A stretch of 59,041 nt of DNA from Seison nebaliae (taxonomy: Eukaryota > Rotifera > Pararotatoria > Seisonacea > Seisonidae). The stretch covers positions 1 to 59,041 of the forward strand of contig JALJEE010002731.1 of assembly GCA_023231475.1 (NCBI GenBank), given 5' to 3'. Every line of letters starts with the position of its first letter. Within the stretch, counting starts at the first letter, position 1. Both the position numbers and the translations under genes were made by a program. Below, piece after piece: positions 26,244 through 42,372 of this stretch. The notes beneath the pieces were generated by a model. That model was not told where the DNA came from, did no database searches, and saw nothing but the letters and a program-made list of their open reading frames with translations.

Positions 26244-26880
26244 ATTCCCAACTACTAAATCATTCGACGACAACGACTGCTTTTTTAGCCGTTTTCCCTG
26301 TCGTTCTCCTAGTCGATGTCTTAAGAAGTTGGAGGAAACAAAAGAGAAGGAAAAGAATGTAATTGAGAAATGTAAATTTGAACAATTAAAAATCGTTCAA
26401 GAACCGAAAAAAAAAGGAAGGTGTGGAGAGAAGTAAACGGGAGAAATTCGGAGGTGGAGAGAAGGTAAAAATTTCATTTATCGATGAACATTTATCCCCT
26501 TTAAACATTTACGTCTAGTACGTGCAGCGATCTTACATATATATATATATATAATCTGGAGATGGTCCGTGTTTAATGATTCCATAAAACAAGGTCATTC
26601 ATCCATTTATCCATTTATTCAATTGCATCAATGTAATTTTTGTGCTTTACCCAAAAAATAAAATAAACAAGCAATATAATGGAAAGGAGAAGTTTGTAAT
26701 AAATCCATTCTATTAATTTCTCTTATTTGCTTAGACGTCTCATCAGATAACAAGGAGAAATGTTAACATTCTCTTTAATTATACTAAAGAATTTCTTTGA
26801 ATCCCGATCATTATCAAACCATCACACGGTAAATGATTGTTTATCTAACATTGTGCATGAGCCTGTGTGCATCTATGTGC

Positions 26881-26930
26881 GTGTGTGTGCGTGTGTGTGC
26901 GTGTATGTGCGTGTATGTGCGTGTATGTGT
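26881..26930 (+). repeat. Five tandem copies of a 10-bp GTGTRTGTGC repeat
   Basis: Consecutive 10-mers: two of GTGTGTGTGC, two of GTGTATGTGC and a final GTGTATGTGT, preceded by related words from about 26862. Alternating purine-pyrimidine, so Z-DNA-prone. Confidence 0.85.
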
Positions 26931-27960
26931 GTTAGAGTTAGCCGACAGATCTGTCATAGAATTGGGTGGAGAGTTAACTCGAAACGAATCTTCTTTTTTT
27001 TTCAATTTTATGCGGTGATCCTTCAGTTGAACTTTAGTCTTTTTAAAAGCCATTCTGTCTACCTCTTTCTTCGTTTAATCGGAGTTTTATGAAAGATGAA
27101 TGTGATCTTCTCACCATCGAAATCGAATGGAAAACGAAATATTCTCCTTTCGGGAAATAAATAAAGAGTTCTCTTATCATCTTGAGTGAGGAAAGATGGT
27201 TGATATGATAACCTTTCATTTAAGAACATCTCCTTTCCGATTATGCGCCGCTACTAACGAACGTAAGTGAACGTTGCTAAGTCGATCGATTTGACGTTGC
27301 CACACCGTTGAAAGTGCCAACTCGTCCGTTCCCAACACAATGATTATCTTACGATAAGGAGAGATGTTATGAGACTGATCATCAATTCGAATATTTCCTT
27401 TAGGACCGATATATATATATCGTTCCGCCTTAACTTCATTCATTCCTCATTTCATTTATGATCATCGAATAGAATATTAGTCGATCGATTTTCATTAAAC
27501 TTTCCTTCAAAGGGATGGCGTTCCATCATAATCGTTCTACCATCCGGAAGTATGGAAATCACATATGATGGAGAATTTGATGTGGCGGGAAAGACGATTC
27601 TCTTTACATGTTCCATATGGAAATCATATCTTTCTCATTTGTCGCTCTCATTAAGAAGAGAATGAGAACTAACATAAATTCTTTCCGTTCTGATGGCGAT
27701 CGGACGAATTGGTGGAAAAGAGAAATAGTTCTACATATCAGTTATACGTATCGATATTAAATTCTTTTCATTGTTGTTGTAAGGAGAAATTATAAGTTGT
27801 TTTATGAGGTGCGGGAACATTTCATATCCATTAGCAGTCAATTAGATTGTTTTTGTTATCGACATATTTTCTCCCCAAAATTATTATAATAATAACAACC
27901 GATACATTTCATTCTATTCAAGCATCAAATGGAACAATAAATAATATTTCATCATCAGTC

Positions 27961-28680
27961 ACATCAATTAAAAGAGAAATATCTCGATCGACCTACTTTA
28001 ATTTTACTTGCTAAAAATGATGACGATTAAGTTGAAGAGAATTATTTTGATGATTATTTGACGATTATCATGATAAAAGAAAGAGAATTAAGTGAGAGTC
28101 AATTATTTAATGAAGAAATGATGAAATTTTATGAATTAATTAAAATGAAAGAATCATTTCCGGAAGCAACGCTGCTACAGGTTAAGAAATTCAATCAGAA
28201 ACTTTTCTTCTTCTACTAATGGAACAATGAAGGAAGGGGAAGAAGCAATTGAATAGTTTCTAGTCAACATTGAATGATATAAGGAGAAAAAGAAGAAGAA
28301 AGAAGAGAAAGTTAGAGAACGTGAATGCACTGCTTCGCTACATGAAGTTAGTTGGATGGAAACGTTCTTTATGTGAGATAGTATTCTGATGATATTGTTC
28401 CATTTGATTGTTTACGTATCTGTTTACGAATAATAATGATCGTCAATTTGATGAGGGAAGGTTATGATCGGATCCATCTCATTAACAAACTTGCTCATTT
28501 GGAAACGTTAAAATGTCCGAGAAGAGAAACTACAAATAATTTTAATCAGCAAACAAAGGCGGAATTTGCTAAAACGAGTCTACTGAGTCGCCGTCATGGC
28601 AACTGGAATGGTGAGAAGAATTACATTTTGCCTACTGTTATTTTTTTCAAAATATCTTTTCCAAATAATTAATTTGCGAC
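27961..28680 (+). pseudogene. Possible decayed protein-coding gene, family unknown
   Basis: Frame-continuous protein-like blocks occur in order on the plus strand: KEKYLDRPTLILLAKNDDD, then an in-frame TAA, then VEENYFDDYLTIIMIKEREL and onward to SFPEATLLQ before a GTTAAG donor-like site. Next comes EGEEAIE-stop-FLVNIE-stop-YKEKKKKKEEK up to SLHEVSWMETFFM, and after a frame change DDIVPFDCLRICLRIIMIVN continuing to RRHGNWNG before a GTGAGA donor. Codon choice resembles that of the real genes nearby. The stops at intervals suggest a relic rather than a working gene, though unplaced short introns or chance could also explain it. I recognise no family. Confidence 0.25.
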
Positions 28681-28905
28681 CCATAATTTCCTTATTCTTC
28701 TTGCTCGAGACTTACTGGTAAGGGGGAATAATTCTAATAAATTCATTCTCCAAGTGACGGAAGAGGGAATTATGAAATTAAATTAAACTATTTTTTCTTC
28801 TTCTTCTTCCAATTTACAAGATCATTTTTTTTTATTATGATGAAGAAAATAAATATAAAAATAAGTTATCAAAATATAAGAACGGACAATTATCCAACAG
28901 AGTGA

Positions 28906-29421
28906 TTAGGTGAAATCGTCACTGAATTGAACTCGTTTAATTGAAACAAATTCATTGTTTCGATGATCGTCGAGAGATGACGAACTCATTTTCGGCGTTA
29001 ATTCACTTGGTTGTGGATAAGGATATTTTCTTTCTAACTCGCTCTCATCAATCAAGTCATCGTCATCGTCGTCGTCGATATCGTCAGGAATGATATTTCC
29101 GTTGAAAGAAATCGATTGACTTCTCATCAAATATTGCTCGTATCGATGATGCCAATTCTCATACAAACTATTGACATATTTCCAATAACGATCTTCGTTC
29201 AACTTCAACTTCTCTTGATCTGTTTTGTGACGGGAACATTTATCGAAATGACGATCAATCTCATTCAACAATGAATCGTAACGTTCATTTAACTTCTTCG
29301 AATGCTCATCCTCTCGTTCACGATGACGGAGATACGGCTCATGTTTCTCGAGACAACGACGTCGTTGTTCGATGATGCCTTTCTTATAGGATGGGAAGAA
29401 ATCTTGATTTTTCGTTGTCAT
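28906..29421 (-). CDS. Unknown 171-residue coiled-coil/acidic protein
   Basis: ATG at 29421, preceded by GTTACC. Residues about 15-100 are strongly helical and charged (EQRRRCLEKHEPYLRHRERE, later RYWKYVNSLYENWHHRYEQY). An Asp run follows (IIPDDIDDDDDDDLIDESE), and the tail ends SIKRVQFSDDFT. KRVQF fits the RVxF docking motif for protein phosphatase 1, which is an inference from a short motif. I recognise no family. It starts only 34 bp after the stop of the 2414-codon ORF on the same strand. A T-rich tract ending TTTTAG lies in that gap, so it may be a trans-spliced downstream gene, an independent gene, or the C-terminal exon of its neighbour. Confidence 0.7.
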   Translation of the reverse strand: MTTKNQDFFPSYKKGIIEQRRRCLEKHEPYLRHREREDEHSKKLNERYDSLLNEIDRHFDKCSRHKTDQEKLKLNEDRYWKYVNSLYENWHHRYEQYLMRSQSISFNGNIIPDDIDDDDDDDLIDESELERKYPYPQPSELTPKMSSSSLDDHRNNEFVSIKRVQFSDDFT

Positions 29422-29455
29422 GGTAACGAGAGAAACTAAAATTTTAAAAAAAAAC

Positions 29456-36700
<7,245 letters not shown>

Positions 36701-37180
36701 AATCCCGAAGTAGGAGCTAAAATTTTAAATATTCGAATTCTAAGCTCAGAGAATAAAGCAGTGATTAATTGCCCCACTAAAGATGAGGTGTGATGTGCCA
36801 ATTGTCCCACTTCCCACTAAAACGGGAAGATCAATTCGCGTCGAACAGAAAGAAAAATAAAAGAATTTTACAAATGAAAAATTTTTGAGGAAGGAATACG
36901 CACTTCGTCAAAGGATTGACGGGTGGAAAGACAGAGAATGAAAATTTTACTTTCCCAATAAACAAAAAGAAAATAACGAGAGATGGGAATGAAGAAGTAT
37001 TATATTTTCTACACATCTCCCAACAAAGAGAATTCACAAAAATTAACTGCATAACTTATTCGTCTCTCCTTTCCATTTGCTCATCAATTAACTAATTGAC
37101 AAGATGTTATATTCAAAAGTTAAGCTTATCTCTCTCTCCCATCGCCAGTAAAGTATTCTTTCTGATTGTCATTTTTCGTT
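36701..37180. other. Divergent promoter region
   Basis: 480 bp between the starts of the 2414-codon gene (minus) and NDUFS6 (plus). No TATA/initiator pair is obvious. The ORF at 36831-37052 looks spurious. Confidence 0.5.
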
Positions 37181-37651
37181 ATGTCGGCGAATCGATCTCT
37201 CAATTTAACATTTCGTCATTGTCTCTCGTTTCAACGAGCGTTTCTGTCGACATTACCGAAAAAGTTAAATTATGAACATTCATCAGTAGACCAGAAGAGT
37301 CATACAGCCAAACCATGGTCACCCGACGATTATCGTCGTGTTCGTTTCCTCGGCAAAGAGAAGTTGATCAATCCACATTTCGCCATTGACATGATAGCTG
37401 AAGAACCGATCGTGTTAGTGGAGGACAATCGTCAAATCATCTTTAGTGACAGTGGCAACAAATTGGGTCATCCTCGTGTCTATTTGAATTTGGAACGAGG
37501 TCAATTGCAAACATGTGGTTACAGTGGAGTGAGATTCATTCACAAATCAGCATACAAATCTGATGAACATGGAGAATGTACCATCACTTACAAGGATTAT
37601 TTGAGACAATTCTATTCGGATTGGGAGGTCGATCAAATTTTACTTTTCTAA
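37181..37651 (+). CDS. NDUFS6: NADH dehydrogenase [ubiquinone] iron-sulfur protein 6, mitochondrial; zinc site altered
   Basis: The ATG at 37181 gives 156 residues; the five codons upstream of it start at a TTG and are not used. The first 35 residues are basic and acid-poor, as in a mitochondrial presequence (MSANRSLNLTFRHCLSFQRA). DYRRVRFLGKEKLINPHFAIDMIAE, GHPRVYLNLE and TCGYSGVRF match NDUFS6, a peripheral-arm subunit of respiratory complex I. The family binds zinc through Cys (in xCDGG), His (GHP), and the two Cys of TCGYCG. Here the first is Ser89 (IIFSDSG) and the last Ser115 (CGYSG), while His97 and Cys112 remain. A 36-residue C-terminal extension with His130 and Cys133 is also unusual. 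AATAAA at 37665-37670 follows the stop. Confidence 0.88.
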   Translation: MSANRSLNLTFRHCLSFQRAFLSTLPKKLNYEHSSVDQKSHTAKPWSPDDYRRVRFLGKEKLINPHFAIDMIAEEPIVLVEDNRQIIFSDSGNKLGHPRVYLNLERGQLQTCGYSGVRFIHKSAYKSDEHGECTITYKDYLRQFYSDWEVDQILLF

Positions 37652-37891
37652 AATTTCTTCAGAAAATAAAATAAATTTCTTTTTAGTGTTTCTCCCTTTA
37701 TAAAAACGTCTTTTACTGATTAATTTTCACTCTCTTAACTTTTGTTAAGAGTTCCAATAATGATTTGGAGTATTTAGAAAGAAATAATATTATTTTCTGA
37801 TCATTTCCTTTTATTTTTTTTTCGAATAAAAACACATTTTATTTCTTTTCACTAGAAAACATTTTTCAAAGTTTATTTCAATAGAGATCGA

Positions 37892-39884
37892 ATGGATAGA
37901 TTGAAAGAATCGGCGACGAATGTCTTCAAAAACTTAACGAAAAAATCTTCGAAAGATCATCAACAATCATTGTTTGATGACATCACACATTTAGAGAAGA
38001 GTGAACGTGAATTGATGCTGGATATTATTGGACGATTAACGAAGGATCTGAATGTGAATATGTGGGAAGCGATTAATTCGAAATCTCCCAATTCCAAATG
38101 TGTCGTCATCAATTGGGAGAGAACTGACCGTTGTGCTCATCAATTCCTATTTTATCATTTGAGGAAGTTGAACGTGTCAAATGTGTATGAGATGAATGGA
38201 ATCAGTAATTGTAAAATGCCATACTTTCGAATGAATTCCGGTGATCAAAATACAAAAGAAGTGAACAAACATCGATTCTGTATCAATCCGTATCATTATG
38301 AATTGGGTATATTGACGAAATCGAGTCGTAAACGACAATGTCAATGTAGCAGTATATCAACAATGAGCGAATCGAATGATCCCTCACTACCAAAACTGGT
38401 AGGTCAAGTGGGGAACACGTCAAAGAATCTCATTCCCAACATCAATTGGAACAAAGAATATTTCGACGATTTTAAAAGTTATCAATTTCTTCTTAACAAC
38501 AACAAGAACGAATTAATAAATTAATCAGTCAACAGTGCTACTCATTTATTCGGAAATGAAATGAAAAATTGGCTGGAAGAGAATGAGGAATTGTTGGGGA
38601 AATATTCGATTACAGACACTGATCAAGTATTTCATATTCATTCCACCACTTGTCAATCTGAATGCATATTATATACTAATCCAGTGAAGACGGACACGAT
38701 TAAACGTCAACGAATGGTCGAAGTAAATGGACTTTCCACTATCGAGGAATATCTCAGCAAATTTCAGGAGAATAATCGAAGTAAATTGTCACATCTTCAC
38801 ATTTTAGAATTTGCTCAATTAATTCATGACAAAAGGGAGAACAGATTAAAGTTAAATTTTCTTTTTCATTATTATTTCCATTGGCATTTCTCAGTTTGAT
38901 CAATTTTTAGTTTCAAATACTTTTTCCCAATAACATTTTCTATATTTCATTCGATAATTTTAATTGAAAAAAAAAAACATTTTTTTATTTTTCCAATTTT
39001 ATTTTAAAGTTTTAAGTGATGAAATTGAAATAATGAAAATTTATGTTGTTTTTCAGAATTACAAAATCTAACGATTTGATATCGGAAGAGGATAAGGGAA
39101 CCCAAGAAACAAAAACGAATGAGGTAACGACGAAAGAAAAAGATTTGACATCCATCCACCAAAACGACAGCTCATTGACTGATAATTTGTCATCACTAAA
39201 TCTGGATAAAGATATCGCTCACATTCCTTGTTGTAACAATGTGGAATTTTGGTGTTCGATAATTTTTTATTCGAAATCGTCAGCCTCTCGAATCGAGAAG
39301 TTTGGCAAAGCGACTCAATTTAGTATTGGGAAAGAGCAGAAAGGTCATTATAATTTGCAACGATATCATTCGAATATATCGAGAGATCTCATCGATCAGA
39401 TAGGACATGGCGTTACGATCAAAGTGGAATTTCAACGAATCGTCTTAAAAAACAATTCCCAATTCCCAATTTATCTGCAGTCGATGAATCTCAATTCGTT
39501 GTATAATCTCCATCCGTTTACCGTTTGTCGCATCGAAGGAAATGATTCGGTGGATCTGTTTTCGGCGGACGTATTCCTCCAAAATATCCGATATTGTTTC
39601 AACGAAATCAAAGAGCCATATCGTTATCTTTATATGATGCAATTGGCGAAAACATGTTCTTGTCGCTTCAGTTTTATCAAAGGCTGGGGAAGTAAATATA
39701 CGTTTGTAAATTGAAATTTAATTTGATATAATCTCATTTTAAATAATTTCACATTTTTAGACGATCACATATAACAGCAACGGAAGCGTGGATTGAACTT
39801 CATTTCAATTCGCCATTACAATTACTCGATTGTTTCTTACCATATCTGCCACATCCGTGCATGTCAACATCATTATCGAATTAA
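37892..39884 (+). CDS. Highly divergent SMAD (MH1 and MH2 domains)
   Basis: Predicted exons 37892-38477, 38529-38850, 39057-39701, 39761-39884; phases agree and give 558 residues. MH1 is at about 25-140: the zinc ligands are all present (Cys70 in SKCVV, Cys107, Cys130 and His135 in RFCINPYHY), but the segment that holds the DNA-contacting beta-hairpin is about five residues short and unlike the family (DRCAHQFLFYHLRKL). The linker is long and charged. MH2 is at about 366-558, with [54 protein letters not shown]. This fits receptor-regulated SMADs best, but the tail ends SLSN instead of SSxS. SMADs carry TGF-beta/BMP signals to the nucleus. DNA binding and receptor activation may both differ here. 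The second intron (206 bp) is the least certain junction. Confidence 0.82.
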
Positions 39885-40085
39885 TCCGTTCAAAATTATT
39901 CCCATTTCTTTTACCACTCATATCGCTATTTATTAGACAGTTTATTTTTTTCTTTCGCTCTTTTCCCTTCCCTCCTTTCCTTCTCGTGTATATTAACAGT
40001 TTTCTAATTACAACAATTCTCTCTATATTTTATTTGACAAACGAATTTCATTCATCAATTCCAATTTGATTAAAATTTATTTTAA

Positions 40086-41695
40086 TTAACTTTCTAATGT
40101 TTTTTCCATTTCATACATCGTATCGTCAAACGTACCATTATCAACGGGATAATCAGAAGGAATTAGAGGCCAACAATATCGATTTGGATCATCTTCTGTT
40201 ACGTTCAATTCGTTCGATGTGATTGGACCATTATTATTCTGATCGACATCATAATAACTTTTGAGATCTTCTCCAGTTAATCGACTGATGAGTTTGACGC
40301 CGTCATTTATCTCCATCGAATTCAAATGATATCCTTCCAATATCTCATTTACATTCTCTGCCGACACCATTTGAGATTCATCGGAATGTAATGAATTTTG
40401 TGTATCATTTGCGAACTTCAACGTATTAATCAATCGATTTGTCATACTACTCGTCTGTAATTCATACATCAATTCTCCGATTTTCTCCTTCAATTGATTA
40501 CAGTTGTCAATTCGAGTTGTTAGTCGTTTTCTTTTCGATGACCAAATTCTCAACTTGAAACGAAAAAATATTAAAAATTTCTTAATGAAAAATGAACAGT
40601 GATTGCCGACAAATCTTTACTTCGGAGTCGTGTCGAACAATAACTTTTGAATTCTTCTAATTCTTTCTCCAATTTTCGATGTCGATCTAGAAGCAAATTG
40701 TCAATTCGCCATAAACAAATGATGGAATGGTCCAAAGTAGTTAGTCGAGAGGAATATTTCTCTTCCACCGGAATCTTAATAAATTCAAATTGTTGAAATG
40801 TCTCATAATTATCTTCAGCTAATAAATCTATAAAATTCTCGGGATAAATCCACGCATCTTTCACAAGACACATTCCGATCGACACAATGACAGTTTCCAT
40901 CAATTCATCCGTCGAACAATTGGAGAATATGGAAATTTCTTTCAATAATTCCTTCACCGTATTGAATGGTACGAGAATACATCCGTCATTATTAACGATG
41001 AAATCATTAAAATTCTCTTTGAATTTCATCAGAATATTCTTGTACAATAAATTCGTAAGATCGATCAATTTCGGAATGAACACAATCAAATTGCCATTTC
41101 TGCCTCTCTTCTTTCTCCTCCACAAATATGCGAACAGATTCCAATTCGTCGATATTGTTCCCGTTCCTTCAATTCGTCGAATCTCTTGCCAACGTTGATA
41201 GAAAGGAAATTTATTGAGGAAGTTGATCATTTCATTGACATTATTCCGATCGGCAATCGAAGGAATCATCTGATGGAATGTGCCAAAAATTTTTGAGGTA
41301 AAACCTTGTTGGAATTTCACGAAATATGATTCATAGCTCAATATTCTTTCACGCATGACGGTATGGGAGATGTGAAGGAACTCTTCAATTCCACAACATA
41401 CTTTCAATTGATAACGAAAATTAATTTTTGGATCGAGATCTTTCTTCGTCAATTCGACGATCGATTCGATAAATGAGAAAATATTTTCATCGAAAAAATT
41501 CTCGATTTTTTTGTTGATAGTGAACGGATTAAAAATGAATTGGACATCTTTCGATGAATAAAGTAACGTCTCCCAAATACTAATGACTTTCTTTTTACAG
41601 AATGATTCTGTTCTATCATTCAATGGTGTGATCAATACATGTTTCTTGTAATCCTCATTCCAACGAACGAGATTATTCTTCAAACTACTTTCCAT
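40086..41695 (-). CDS. CHMP7: Charged multivesicular body protein 7-like (ESCRT-III, CHMP7)
   Basis: Predicted exons 41695-40598 and 40553-40086 (44-bp intron, phase 0), 521 residues; human CHMP7 is 453. The start is the ATG at 41695; the codon two places upstream is GTG. The N-terminus RWNEDYKKHVLITPLNDRT, with the later IW, lines up with the CHMP7 opening (W-x-D/E-D ... RM ... R-x ... KM-x-FW). The C-terminal half is an Snf7-type helical domain: across the splice, KSYCSTRLRSKDLSAIT joins LRIWSSKRKRLTTRIDNCNQ, matching the CHMP7 core block for block without gaps. CHMP7 recruits ESCRT-III to the nuclear envelope for sealing after mitosis. Overall divergence is high, so a CHMP7-related ESCRT-III protein is the safe reading. 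Confidence 0.6.
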
Positions 41696-42372
41696 TCTCA
41701 CACTACTACATTCGACGAGAGTAATAATAAAATCTATCTAATTTTAGAAAGTTCAAACGGCTTTGAAACGGTTGAAACAGTTTAATATTTCGCGCAACAG
41801 AAAAACTCTTGAATTTCCTTAAAACATTTCTTTTGTTGTTTTAGTCTGAATTTTAAGCTTGAAAGTTTATTCATCTATTAGAAAGAATATTCTTTTATTC
41901 CACATGAGATTCTAACTCTTGTAAGTTGATTTCCTGATTTCCATCAAATTTCTCCTCATTCCCTTCCTTCTTCATTTCTTGTTCATCTCAACGCGAAACG
42001 TTCACCTTTTTCGGGCTATTTTCTTCCCTTCACAATTGACACAACCGAACGATTTTTTTCACTTCTCTTTTGTGTTCTCATTGTGCAATGATGTGTAAAT
42101 GATGAGGATGATTTCTCTTTTTTTCTTGCTCGAATGATATTCTTCTTATTGAGAAAAGAAATGAAATTATCATTCAACAAATACAATTTCTCATTTTTTT
42201 GTGTTTTTTGTGAAAATTTCCAGTTTTCTTTCACCAAACACAATTTCACATTTTTTTGTGTTCTTTTAATTCAAATTTATCTGTCTCATTAAATTGTCTG
42301 TTAATTTGGGATTTTTTTTTGTTTCACGCAAAAGTTTTTCCGTTTAGATAATCTCATTCTTGGAGGAAGACG
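41696..42372. other. Divergent intergenic region
   Basis: About 680 bp between the CHMP7-like gene (minus) and the 690-codon gene (plus). T-rich, with several TTTTTTGTG-type words at about 42190-42330. The ORF at 42016-42249 looks like chance. Confidence 0.5.

Larger units (their letters stand above)
26244..28905. other. Intergenic: microsatellites and a possible gene relic
   Basis: About 2.7 kb upstream of SLC35D. It holds an (AT)n run near 26537-26554, a 10-bp tandem repeat at 26881-26930, and, at about 27961-28680, protein-like stretches broken by stops that are listed separately. A 75-codon minus-strand ORF at 27216-27443 starts at ATG but has no recognisable features. Confidence 0.5.

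Noticed and set aside
27216-27443. 75-codon minus-strand ATG ORF
   Set aside because: No recognisable motif; isolated; expected by chance in 2.7 kb of intergenic DNA.
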